Assembly (NCBI GenBank): GCA_937874455.1
Contig: CALNBE010000204.1
Location: forward strand, 1-11,975
DNA length: 11,975 nucleotides
Reading direction: 5' to 3'
From: an uncultured Opitutia bacterium
GTDB lineage: Bacteria > Verrucomicrobiota > Verrucomicrobiia > Opitutales > UBA953
The position numbers and the translations under genes were made by a program. Of the stretch, positions 1 through 6,430 are shown piece after piece. The notes below the pieces were generated by a model. It was given only the letters and a program-made list of their open reading frames with translations. It had not been told where the DNA came from and ran no database searches. Each line of letters opens with the position of its first letter. The stretch's first letter is position 1.

Positions 1-325
1 CACGACCGCCTACGGGGTGCGCCGCTGGTTCGAGGTCGCCGACGCCGCGGGTGACGACGAGGCGGATGTAGCCGTTTTTCACGCCGTTGCGGCGGCAGGA
101 TTCGACGGTGGCCTCGGCGATTTCCTGGCGGGACCAGGGCATCTTTAGCGCGATACCCTTGGCCGAGTATTCGAGGCGCTCCAAGTGCTCGTCGAGTTTG
201 AAGATGCAATTGTCGTAAACGCGGATGCCCTCAAAGATGCCGTCGCCGTAGAGGAGACCGTGGTCAAAGACAGAAATCTTCGCATCAGCCTTCGGATAGA
301 ACTTACCGTCGATATAAACTTCCAT
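1..325 (-). CDS. ilvE: Branched-chain amino acid aminotransferase, N-terminal fragment
   Basis: This is the first 108 residues of a class IV pyridoxal-phosphate aminotransferase; the rest lies beyond the window's left edge. The family transfers the amino group between glutamate and the branched-chain 2-oxo acids, the last step of Ile, Leu and Val synthesis, in the cytoplasm. The protein starts MEVYIDGKFYPK and carries the hallmark VFDHGLLYGDGIFEGIR at about residues 19-35, followed by FKLDEHLERL and NGYIRLVVTRGVGDL near residue 98. These fit the small-domain half of the family. The catalytic lysine would lie off-window. The ATG at 325 is the only sensible start; no Shine-Dalgarno sequence precedes it. 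It lies 69 bases downstream of mpl on the same strand and could be co-transcribed. After GVGDL the sequence stops resembling the family consensus (see findings). A D-amino-acid aminotransferase or aminodeoxychorismate lyase is possible but less likely given the EGIRVY segment. Confidence 0.85.
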   Translation of the reverse strand, partial: MEVYIDGKFYPKADAKISVFDHGLLYGDGIFEGIRVYDNCIFKLDEHLERLEYSAKGIALKMPWSRQEIAEATVESCRRNGVKNGYIRLVVTRGVGDLEPAAHPVGGR

Positions 326-332
326 GGTGAGA

Positions 333-344
333 TTTGGTTGAGAA
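333..344 (-). promoter_or_regulatory. Leader element before ilvE, no Shine-Dalgarno
   Basis: On the minus strand this reads TTCTCAACCAAA and ends 7 bases before the ilvE ATG. It matches 11 of 12 bases of the element at the same 7-base distance before mpl. It sits where a ribosome binding site would be but has no GGAG-like core. Its role is unknown; it may be a non-canonical translation-initiation leader or a coincidence. Confidence 0.3.
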
Positions 345-394
345 AGGAGCAATTGTGCCAGCGGACGGAGGAAACTCCAGCGTGAAAAGCATGG

Positions 395-1816
395 TCAGCG
401 CAGGCTTTGGACGAATTTTTGAATGATGCCGCCAAAGGCACCGTTGGAGAAAAAGACGACCAGGGCGGGCTGGGAGGCGGAGGCCGGAGCGACGGTTTCT
501 TGCAGGTGGCGGAGCAAATCCTCGTGGTCGTGCGCGGCAACGGCGGTTTTTCCCTCAGCCTGAAGCGCGGAGGAAATGGCGGCGGTGTCGAGGCAGTCGG
601 CGCCGTATTTTTCGGCGCGGTGGACGGGGGCGAGGAAAACGGTGTCGGCAAGGGAAAGGGCCTCCTGAAACTGGTTTTGCAGGACTTTGCGCACGGCGGT
701 GTTGCTGCGCGGCTCGAAGGCGGCGACGAGCCGGTGGCGCGGGTAACGCGCGCGGAGGGACTCGAGCGTGGCGGCGATGGCGGTGGGGTGGTGGCCGAAA
801 TCCTCGATGACCACGAGCCGGTCGGAGTCGATGTGTTTTTCCTGGCGGCGCTTTACGCCTTGGAAAGTGGACAGGGCCGCGGGGGAAAATTGCGGCGGGT
901 TTTTGGGGTGCAGGGCGAGAGCGGCGGCGGTGGCGGCCATGGCGGCGTTGCGGGCGTTGAAGAGGCCGGGCAGACTCCAGCGGACGGCGGCCCAAGGCTG
1001 GTTTTTCCAAGTCAGGGAAAAAGCGGAACCGGAGGAATCCTCGGAGAAGTTTTCGATGCGGACGTCGTTGTGTTTGCCGGTGCCGACGCGAAGGATTGGG
1101 CACCAGGAGACCGCGGGGAGAATTTGGGCGACGTTGGGGTCGTCGCCGTTGGCGATGATGGCGCCGTTGCGCGGGACCAGGCGGGCGACGTGGGAGAAGG
1201 TGCGAAGGATGTCGGGGAGGTCGCGAAAGATGTCGGCGTGGTCGAACTCGACATTGTTGATGAGGAGAAGGGTTGGCAGGTATTGGATGAATTTGCTCCG
1301 CTTGTCGAAGAAGGCGGAGTCGTATTCGTCGCCCTCGATGACGAAGGCCCCGCCGTCGTGCCCCGGCGCGGTGCCGCTGGGGAGGTCGAGCGGCACGCCG
1401 CCGATCAGGTAGCCGGGGTCGGTGCCTTGGGCGCGGAGCAAATGGGTGGTGAGGGCGGTGGTGGTGGTTTTGCCGTGGGTGCCGCTGACCACGATGTTTT
1501 GCCGGCGGTTAAGGATGTGGAGGCGGAGCAATTCGGGGAGGGAAACGTAGGGCAGGGCGCGGGTTTCCAGGAGCCATTCCACCTCGGGATGCCCGCGCGA
1601 GGCGACATTGCCGATGACGACGAGGTCGGGGTGGAGTTTTTCAAGGCGAGTGGCATCCCAGCCTTCGAGAATGGTGATGCCTGCGTCGCGGAGCAAATCG
1701 GACATTGGAGGATAGACGCCGGTGTCGGAGCCGCTGACCGTGTGACCGAGGGCGCGCATGAGCAGGGCGGCGTTGCCCATGGCGGTGCCGCAGATGCCGA
1801 GAAAGTAAATGTGCAT
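395..1816 (-). CDS. mpl: UDP-N-acetylmuramate:L-alanyl-gamma-D-glutamyl-meso-diaminopimelate ligase
   Basis: Mpl is a cytoplasmic ATP-dependent Mur ligase that joins recycled murein tripeptide directly to UDP-MurNAc, so wall peptides are reused. The 473-residue protein opens with a Rossmann-like MHIYFLGICGTAMG and the GSD at 29-31, typical of MurC/Mpl. It has the ATP loop GTHGKTTTT at 112-120, the EGDEYDSAFFDKRSKF block at about 161-176 and NNVEFDHADIF at 187-197. The C-terminal ligase domain shows GHHPTA at 341-346 and FEPRSNT at 367-373, and ends with FFSNGAFGGI. The EYDSAFFDKRSKF block and the GHHPTA and EPRSNT motifs favour Mpl over MurC. Length is normal for Mpl (about 450-470). The ATG at 1816 starts the conserved N-terminus; there is no Shine-Dalgarno sequence. 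It lies downstream of hpf but behind a terminator, so it probably has its own promoter within 1817-1866. Its presence implies meso-diaminopimelate peptidoglycan and a recycling pathway. Confidence 0.95.
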   Translation of the reverse strand: MHIYFLGICGTAMGNAALLMRALGHTVSGSDTGVYPPMSDLLRDAGITILEGWDATRLEKLHPDLVVIGNVASRGHPEVEWLLETRALPYVSLPELLRLHILNRRQNIVVSGTHGKTTTTALTTHLLRAQGTDPGYLIGGVPLDLPSGTAPGHDGGAFVIEGDEYDSAFFDKRSKFIQYLPTLLLINNVEFDHADIFRDLPDILRTFSHVARLVPRNGAIIANGDDPNVAQILPAVSWCPILRVGTGKHNDVRIENFSEDSSGSAFSLTWKNQPWAAVRWSLPGLFNARNAAMAATAAALALHPKNPPQFSPAALSTFQGVKRRQEKHIDSDRLVVIEDFGHHPTAIAATLESLRARYPRHRLVAAFEPRSNTAVRKVLQNQFQEALSLADTVFLAPVHRAEKYGADCLDTAAISSALQAEGKTAVAAHDHEDLLRHLQETVAPASASQPALVVFFSNGAFGGIIQKFVQSLR

Positions 1817-1823
1817 GGGAAAT

Positions 1824-1835
1824 TTTGGTTGGGAA
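1824..1835 (-). promoter_or_regulatory. Leader element before mpl, no Shine-Dalgarno
   Basis: On the minus strand this reads TTCCCAACCAAA and ends 7 bases before the mpl ATG at 1816. It is the partner of the element at 333-344, with one mismatch in 12 bases. No GGAG-type ribosome binding site is visible here. Confidence 0.3.
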
Positions 1836-1866
1836 TGGGAATGCGCGCCCGGTGGTTTATTCCAAC

Positions 1867-1892
1867 AAAAAACCGGCGCGAAGGGCGCCGGT
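1867..1892 (-). terminator. Intrinsic terminator of hpf
   Basis: The stem ACCGGCGC (1872-1879) pairs perfectly with GCGCCGGT (1885-1892) around a five-base loop. On the minus strand the hairpin is followed directly by a T run (1871 down to 1867). It lies about 30 bases past the hpf stop codon and before mpl, so it should end hpf transcription and make mpl largely independent. CCAAC at 1862-1866 and GTTGG at 1893-1897 could extend the base pairing beyond the T run. Confidence 0.85.
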
Positions 1893-1922
1893 GTTGGAGT
1901 TGCCGAAAGCGAGGCCGCGTTT

Positions 1923-2291
1923 TTAGGCGGACGCGGTTTTGGGCAGCTCGGTGGAAATGTCGACCTCGTGCGGGTGATTGCGTTTTTCCTTTTCCAAGCG
2001 ATGCCGACGGCGGATTTGGCGGGTGAGTTTTTCGGCCAGGGTGTCGATGGACTTGTAGAGATCGTCGGATTCGACGCTGACCACGATGTCCGGCCCGCTG
2101 AGCTCGATGTGGCCTTTGGCGATGAACTCTCCCTGACGTTTGCGCGACGGCTGGTATTCGAGTTCGATGTTCAGACGGATGATGCGTTCATTATGTTTAA
2201 AGAGTTTGGCCATCTTATCATAGACGCAGTTTTTGAGTGCTTCAGTGAGTTCGAGGTTGAGTCCCGAGATGAGGATGGTGTCGTTTTGCAT
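1923..2291 (-). CDS. hpf: Ribosome hibernation promoting factor, short form (S30AE family)
   Basis: HPF binds the 30S decoding channel when growth slows and silences or dimerises ribosomes. The 122-residue protein begins with a beta strand and helix (ILISGLNLELTEALKNCVYDKM), continues with NIELEYQPSRKRQGEFIAKGHIEL, and has VSVESDDLYKSIDTLAEKLTRQI at about 71-93, the family signature of acidic residues before the second helix. A basic stretch RRRHRLEKEK follows (94-103). The length means the C-terminal dimerisation domain of long HPF is absent. A good Shine-Dalgarno sequence, AAAGGAGA on the minus strand (2306 to 2299), lies 8 bases before the ATG. The gene is divergent from the dehydrogenase at 2350, with only 58 bases between the start codons, and is closed by the terminator at 1867-1892. 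RaiA/YfiA is an alternative name for this small class; sequence alone does not separate dimerising from inactivating types. Confidence 0.92.
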   Translation of the reverse strand: MQNDTILISGLNLELTEALKNCVYDKMAKLFKHNERIIRLNIELEYQPSRKRQGEFIAKGHIELSGPDIVVSVESDDLYKSIDTLAEKLTRQIRRRHRLEKEKRNHPHEVDISTELPKTASA

Positions 2292-2349
2292 AGGTTAATC
2301 TCCTTTTTTTAGGGTTGGCTTTGCCGGGGAATGCCCGCTCCATTTTCCC

Positions 2350-3198
2350 ATGATGTTTTCGCCCAGTGAATCCGAGGCCAAGTTTTTCAATCGCTTCGCA
2401 GCGGTGGTTGTCACCGGAGGATCATCGGGAATTGGAAATGAGTTCCTCAAAGCACTGAGCACGCTATGTCCGGCGGCGGTGGTATGCAACCTTTCTCGCA
2501 CGCAACCCGACAATTTTCCGGCGAGCGCCCGGCATTTGCATGTGAAATGTGATTTAACGCAAGAAGCGGAGTTGATGGCGGCGGTGGACGCGGTGCGCGA
2601 AAAAATTTCCTCCGCGCCAGCGGGGCCGGTGTTGTTGGTGAACAACAGCGGGTTTGGCGGCTACGGGACTTTTCCCGCTCCTGGGTTGGCGCGCAACATG
2701 GCGATGCTGGCGGTGAATGTGCTGGCCCCGGTGCATTTGACCGGATTGTTATGGGAAGAATTGAGCGGCCGCGGCGGCTGGGTGGTGAATGTTTCCTCGA
2801 TTGGCGGCTTCCAGCCCACGCCTTTCATGGGGGTCTATGGAGCGGCGAAAACTTTTGTGCTTCACTGGAGCCTGGCCTTGAACGCGGAGGGAAGGAAAAC
2901 GGGGGTGCGGGCACTGGCGGTTTGCCCGGGCGTGACCCGGTCGGCTTTTTTCAAGAACGCCGGTTATGGGGAGGAGCAAGTGCCGGGAAGCACGCAGACG
3001 CCGGAGCGGGTGGTGGCGGAAAGTTTGCGGGCTCTGGCGCGGGGAAAAAGCATGGTGGTCACCGGGTGGGTGAACAAGTTGAGCGTGTTTTTTAGTGCCC
3101 GCTTGCCCAAGCCCGTTTCGGCATTTTTTGCTTATCATGCGATTGACCGTTTACGGATGAAGGGGGTTGCCGGAAGGGCGGAGGATGACTTAAGTTGA
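2350..3198 (+). CDS. Short-chain dehydrogenase/reductase (SDR), substrate unknown
   Basis: A classical SDR oxidoreductase of 282 residues, expected to use NAD(P)H on an alcohol or carbonyl substrate. The cofactor loop TGGSSGIG is at 22-29, the NNSG motif at 98-101, the structural asparagine is N123 (in AVNVLAP), the catalytic serine is S150 (NVSS) and the YxxxK pair is Y163/K167. All key residues are present, so the enzyme should be active. The segment VCPGVTRSAFF follows, as expected after the active site. The C-terminal VNKLSVFFSARLPKPVSAFF (about 241-260) is rather hydrophobic and could touch membrane, as in SDRs acting on lipid-like substrates; this is a guess. ATGs at 2350 and 2353 are both possible starts; no strong ribosome binding site precedes either. 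It is divergent from hpf. The neighbours do not reveal a pathway. Confidence 0.88.
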   Translation: MMFSPSESEAKFFNRFAAVVVTGGSSGIGNEFLKALSTLCPAAVVCNLSRTQPDNFPASARHLHVKCDLTQEAELMAAVDAVREKISSAPAGPVLLVNNSGFGGYGTFPAPGLARNMAMLAVNVLAPVHLTGLLWEELSGRGGWVVNVSSIGGFQPTPFMGVYGAAKTFVLHWSLALNAEGRKTGVRALAVCPGVTRSAFFKNAGYGEEQVPGSTQTPERVVAESLRALARGKSMVVTGWVNKLSVFFSARLPKPVSAFFAYHAIDRLRMKGVAGRAEDDLS

Positions 3199-3282
3199 TT
3201 TTAATGTTTGCAAAACGGTCCGGCTGCCTCATTTTACCTTTCAGTTTTTAGACCTTCAACCTGCCGAAATCTTTTTATTGCC

Positions 3283-4113
3283 ATGAAAGTTCTTAGCCCC
3301 GTAACAACTGTATTAGTCGCTTCTGTTTTTGCCACCGCCACCGCCTATGCCGCAGCACAGGCTGGAGGGATTGAAGCAGGAGCTGTTTCTGGAACCGCGA
3401 CCTATGTGAACGCGGAAGGTGTTCGAGTCCAAGTTATGCCTGGGCAGAAGATTCCTGCGGGAGTTCTTTTGGAAACTGGGCCGAATTCGACCTTGGAGTT
3501 GTTTTTGTCAAACGGTGCAAAGGTTGTGTTGCAACCGGGAACTCAGTTGCGCATCACCAATTTTACACAAGATGGCAATGGCGGATCCGTTCCGACCAGT
3601 GGATTTGCGGGCATCGCATCAGAGCCGACCTCCTCTAGCCTGCAATTGCAATTGGGCAAGGGTGGGGTTGTGGTAGACGCCAGCAGGCTGAATCCGCTCT
3701 CGCAGCTTCAGGTTAAGACCCCGTTTATCACCGCTTCGACGAACAGCGCAGTCTTTTCGTTGGAAATGGCTGGAGCCCGGCAAATCGTCAACACGGTGAG
3801 CGGGGTTGTTTCGGTGCAGCAGGCGGCGACTATCGGTGCGTCGATCAACGTGCCAGAAGGCAAATCTGCCGTTTTTGCTTATTCTACGAATGAACAGGGG
3901 GAATTGGTGGTGGCGCCTCCAGTGATTTCCAACATTTTGCCGACAACGCAGGAAACCATTGTGGATGCGGTTACTTCCAGACCCGTGGTTCCGACTTCGG
4001 TCAAGGCTCCCGCAGTAGGTGAAGAACCTGCGGATGACGATGAGCCGTTTGAAAATATTATTGATAATTCTTTGCCGACGAACAGCCCGAATGGTGAAGG
4101 TCCAATGGGTTAG
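3283..4113 (+). CDS. Exported FecR-domain protein
   Basis: A 276-residue secreted or periplasmic protein. Residues 1 to about 24 form a signal peptide (MKVLSPVTTVLVASVFATATAYAA). A FecR-like beta domain follows at about 36-210: SGTATYVNAEG, PGQKIPAGVLLETGPNST, LELFLSNGAKVVLQPGTQLRI, then VKTPFITASTNSAVFSL, which are the repeated short strands typical of FecR. The tail from about 213 is proline- and acid-rich (PADDDEPFENIIDN) and probably unstructured. Unlike the iron-sensing regulator FecR, there is no N-terminal cytoplasmic anti-sigma part and no membrane segment after the signal peptide, so a role as a sigma regulator is not supported. ATG 3283 was chosen because it starts the signal peptide; an in-frame TTG at 3208 would bury it. 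There is no Shine-Dalgarno sequence. A strong terminator follows, so the gene probably forms its own unit. Confidence 0.8.
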   Translation: MKVLSPVTTVLVASVFATATAYAAAQAGGIEAGAVSGTATYVNAEGVRVQVMPGQKIPAGVLLETGPNSTLELFLSNGAKVVLQPGTQLRITNFTQDGNGGSVPTSGFAGIASEPTSSSLQLQLGKGGVVVDASRLNPLSQLQVKTPFITASTNSAVFSLEMAGARQIVNTVSGVVSVQQAATIGASINVPEGKSAVFAYSTNEQGELVVAPPVISNILPTTQETIVDAVTSRPVVPTSVKAPAVGEEPADDDEPFENIIDNSLPTNSPNGEGPMG

Positions 4114-4134
4114 AAGAGGGAATTGTTTTCTTTG

Positions 4135-4162
4135 AAATCCCGGTTTCGCCGGGATTTTTTTT
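4135..4162 (+). terminator. Intrinsic terminator after the FecR-domain gene
   Basis: The stem AAATCCCGG (4135-4143) pairs with CCGGGATTT (4149-4157) around loop TTTCG. A run of eight T residues (4155-4162) begins within the last stem bases. It lies about 20 bases past the stop codon at 4113 and insulates tmk from the upstream gene. Confidence 0.9.
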
Positions 4163-4204
4163 GTTCTCCTTGCACCTTTCTTCCCAGTAACTAGCTCCTT
4201 GGTC

Positions 4205-4852
4205 ATGCAAAAAAAGGGTGGCATGTTTATCAGCTTTGAAGGCAGCGAGGGCGCGGGGAAATCGACGCAAATACGCCTGTTGGAGGAGTATCTGTTGGCG
4301 CAAGGGCGGATCGTGCGAGTGGTCCGGGAGCCCGGAGGAACTTCTTTGGGAGAGGATGTTCGACAAATCCTGAAGCATGCGGCATATGGCGCTTCGCTTG
4401 GCGCGGAAGCGGAGTTGCTGCTTTTTGCGGCCAGCCGGGCGCAATTGGTGCGGGAGGTTGTATCTCCCGCCCTGGATCAAGGCCAAATGGTGCTGAGTGA
4501 CCGTTTTACGGATTCCTCGGTTGTTTACCAAGGCTGGGGCCGGGAGTTGTCGGTGGATTTTATTGAGGTGCTGAATCGTTTTGCGACGCGGGGCACTGTG
4601 CCTGATCTGACAGTGTTGCTGGATTTGCCAGTGGAGGAAGGATTGCTTCGGGCTCGGCAGCGGGGTGGCAAGGCAGATCGGATGGAAAGCATGGAAAATG
4701 CCTTTTATGAACGGGTGCGCGCTGGCTATTTGAACTTGGCGGCGGCGGATCCGGGGCGTTTCTTGGTGATGGATGCTCGGTTACCCCAGGCGGCTATTGC
4801 GGCAAAAATTCGGGAAGAAATCCGAAAACGGGAGGAGTCCGAGCATGCGTGA
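4205..4852 (+). CDS. tmk: Thymidylate kinase
   Basis: dTMP kinase phosphorylates dTMP to dTDP with ATP, an essential cytoplasmic step of dTTP supply. The protein of about 215 residues has the P-loop GSEGAGKST at 13-21, REPGGTSLGEDVRQIL at 41-56 for dTMP binding, the DRF motif at 99-101 within LSDRFTDSSVVYQG, and an arginine-bearing lid RARQRGGKADRME at about 149-161. No arginine sits in the P-loop, so this is the bacterial type with its basic residues in the lid. Length is normal. The ATG at 4205 gives an N-terminus MQKKGGMFISFEG; the ATG at 4223 (MFISFEG) is nearly as good and has AAGGGTGG just upstream. The stop codon overlaps the next gene by 8 bases, which suggests translational coupling with the delta-prime gene, a common pairing of tmk and holB. 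Confidence 0.95.
   Translation: MQKKGGMFISFEGSEGAGKSTQIRLLEEYLLAQGRIVRVVREPGGTSLGEDVRQILKHAAYGASLGAEAELLLFAASRAQLVREVVSPALDQGQMVLSDRFTDSSVVYQGWGRELSVDFIEVLNRFATRGTVPDLTVLLDLPVEEGLLRARQRGGKADRMESMENAFYERVRAGYLNLAAADPGRFLVMDARLPQAAIAAKIREEIRKREESEHA
4831..4837 (+). promoter_or_regulatory. Ribosome binding site for the delta-prime gene
   Basis: GGAGGAG inside the end of tmk lies 7 bases before the ATG at 4845 and fixes that start over in-frame upstream alternatives. Confidence 0.75.
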
Positions 4853-5747
4853 GGCCGCGGAAGTTGTGCTGTTGCGGGCGTTGGAGGCCGGGCGGATGCC
4901 GCATGGCGTGCTGCTTTACGGTGCGGAGCTGGCGAAGCTGGAACAGAGCTGCCTAGGGCTGGCGGCGCGCCTGCTGACAGTGGAGGAAGCCGTGGTGGCG
5001 ACGCATCCGGATTTTCACGTGTTGCGCCCGGCGAACAAAATGCGGCGCATTAACGTGGAGGATACCCGGCAGATCGTCCGTCAAGTGCAGCATTCAACTG
5101 TGGCGGGCGGACAAAAGGTGGTGGTGGTTTATGAAGCGGATCGCATGAGGGATGATGCGGCCGACACTTTTCTAAAAACGCTAGAGGAACCGCCGCCGGG
5201 ATGCACCCTGTTTTTGCTCAGCACGCGGCCGACGCATTTGTTGGACACCGTGCGCAGTCGTTGTCTGCAGTTTCAAGTGCGGACGGCGGAGCCGGAGGCG
5301 CGGCATCCGGAATGGGTAGCTTGGTTGGATGATCTGCAAGGATGGATTTCCCGGGCCGGGGGAAAGTTGAATGCGGCAATGGTGGCGACCCTTGTCTTTG
5401 AATTGTACGGGCTGGCCTGCCGTTTTGATGGATTGTTGAAGACTGTGGGTAATGAGGAGTGGAAGCGGGTGGCGGAAACATTGCCGGAGGGAATGAACGA
5501 AGAGCAGCGGGTGGCGATGGAGACGGGGGTGGTGAAGGGGATCCGGCAGCGCTGGATGGCGGAAATGGCGGAGCGGGCGACTCAAATTTGTGCCGCTGAG
5601 CCAGAGGAACAAATGGTGAGGGCGTTGGCGGAGGCGTTGCGGGAGTTGGAACGGGCGCATGGTTTGCTGGAGGTCAATCTGGGGGAGTCTTCTGCAATTG
5701 AATATGTGTTGTTGCGATGGTTGCGCGCGTGGGGTGCCCGTTCTTAA
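4845..5747 (+). CDS. holB: DNA polymerase III delta-prime-like clamp-loader subunit
   Basis: A 300-residue relative of the delta-prime subunit, which opens the loader to place the sliding clamp during replication. Family marks are THPDFHVLRP (53-62), RINVEDTRQIVRQV (68-81), a degenerate Walker B region KVVVVYEADRMRDDAADTFLKTLEEPP (91-117; split here as KVVVVYEADRM and ADTFLKTLEEPP) and the SRC arginine-finger motif at 138-140. Two expected parts are missing. The P-loop position reads YGAELAKLEQS, without GxxGxGK, and the four-cysteine zinc module normally inserted before THPD is reduced to TVEEAVVA. The C-terminal half is helical and not distinctive. The start at 4845 is set by GGAGGAG at 4831-4837 and overlaps tmk by 8 bases. 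The tmk neighbour supports the assignment. Delta-prime in general does not need to hydrolyse ATP, so the lost P-loop need not abolish function. Confidence 0.8.
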   Translation: MREAAEVVLLRALEAGRMPHGVLLYGAELAKLEQSCLGLAARLLTVEEAVVATHPDFHVLRPANKMRRINVEDTRQIVRQVQHSTVAGGQKVVVVYEADRMRDDAADTFLKTLEEPPPGCTLFLLSTRPTHLLDTVRSRCLQFQVRTAEPEARHPEWVAWLDDLQGWISRAGGKLNAAMVATLVFELYGLACRFDGLLKTVGNEEWKRVAETLPEGMNEEQRVAMETGVVKGIRQRWMAEMAERATQICAAEPEEQMVRALAEALRELERAHGLLEVNLGESSAIEYVLLRWLRAWGARS

Positions 5748-5749
5748 AT
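5721..5749 (+). promoter_or_regulatory. Weak candidate sigma-70-type promoter for the first ECF gene set
   Basis: TTGCGC (5721-5726) and TTAAAT (5744-5749) are spaced by 17 bases and lie 47 bases before the ATG at 5797. The -35 matches the consensus at only three of six positions and the -10 at four of six, so this is a suggestion only. An ECF-type autoregulated promoter could exist instead but was not recognised. Confidence 0.25.
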
Positions 5750-5796
5750 GTATTTCTTTCGGGACAAGTATCTTTTTGCGGGGTTTGTTTTTTAGC

Positions 5797-6378
5797 ATGA
5801 ATGAAGAGTCAACGGTGGCGCGGACGGATGCCGTGGTTGAAGATGCGGACATCCAATTGATGTTGCTGGTCGGCAATGGCGACCAGCAGGCTTTGCGCAT
5901 GTTGATCGCCAAGTGGCAGGAACCGCTCATCAATTTTTTCTACCGGTCGGTTTATTCCGTGCAAACTGCCGAGGATCTCACTCAGGTGGTGTTTGTTCGG
6001 CTTTATCGTAATGCGGCCAAGTACCAGCCGCAGGCGAAGTTTTCCACCTACATTTTTCATATTGCGCGGAATATCTTGATCAACGAGCATCGGCGTCAGC
6101 GGAGAAAACCCTCCGAGTTGTTTGATCCCACGGAGTTTACTCCGGATGTTCGTACGGATGACGAATCGGTGCGCAACTGCGCGGAGATTGAAGAGGCGTT
6201 TGCCCAAGCGGTTGAGTGTTTGCCAGAAAATCACCGCACCGCCTTGTTGCTTTATAAACAGCAGGATTTGAGCTACGAGGAAATTGCCGAGGCGATGGAG
6301 GCAACGGTGCCTTTGGTGAAAACGTGGATTTTTCGCGCCCGGCAGCGTTTGCGCGAGTTGCTAAGGGAGTTTGCGTGA
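5797..6378 (+). CDS. ECF-family RNA polymerase sigma factor (first set)
   Basis: A 193-residue two-domain sigma factor that would direct RNA polymerase to a small regulon. Region 2 spans about 28-103: GDQQALRMLIAKW, then AEDLTQVVFVRLYRNAAKY (58-76, core binding) and FSTYIFHIARNILINEHRR (82-100, -10 recognition). After a linker, region 4 spans about 133-190, with LPENHRTALLLYKQQDLSYEEIAEAM and the recognition helix around VPLVKTWIFRARQRL. There is no region 1 or 3 and no C-terminal extension. The ATG at 5797 has no Shine-Dalgarno sequence. It is followed after 52 bases by a small membrane protein and then an exported protein, the arrangement of an ECF factor with its controlling partners. The signal it answers is not evident. 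ECF subgroup cannot be assigned by eye. Confidence 0.9.
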   Translation: MNEESTVARTDAVVEDADIQLMLLVGNGDQQALRMLIAKWQEPLINFFYRSVYSVQTAEDLTQVVFVRLYRNAAKYQPQAKFSTYIFHIARNILINEHRRQRRKPSELFDPTEFTPDVRTDDESVRNCAEIEEAFAQAVECLPENHRTALLLYKQQDLSYEEIAEAMEATVPLVKTWIFRARQRLRELLREFA

Positions 6379-6430
6379 GCGGCGAAACACTCCGAACGGA
6401 GAGGGGTTTTACTCAAACAAAAGGAATCTC

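Noticed and set aside
367..378. Small hairpin GGAG-GAAA-CTCC between mpl and ilvE
   Set aside because: The stem has only four base pairs and no T run, so it is not a credible terminator or riboswitch.
407..2026. A 539-codon open frame on the plus strand across mpl and the end of hpf
   Set aside because: It lies opposite two well-recognised genes, its translation is rich in G, V, E and D with no domain, and it spans the hpf terminator. It is explained by GC-rich codon use in mpl.
3208..3237. Possible promoter TTGCAA with a TTTTAC-like -10 before the FecR-domain gene
   Set aside because: The -10 matches the consensus at only three positions and the spacing is 18 bases, no better than expected by chance.
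3208..3282. N-terminal extension of the FecR-domain gene from a TTG
   Set aside because: It would place 25 residues before an obvious signal peptide starting at the ATG 3283, and no ribosome binding site supports it.
6390..6401. Hairpin CTCC-GAAC-GGAG followed by GAGGGGTTTT between the first sigma gene and the membrane-protein gene
   Set aside because: The four-base stem is too weak and the T run too distant for a terminator; an attenuator role cannot be supported.
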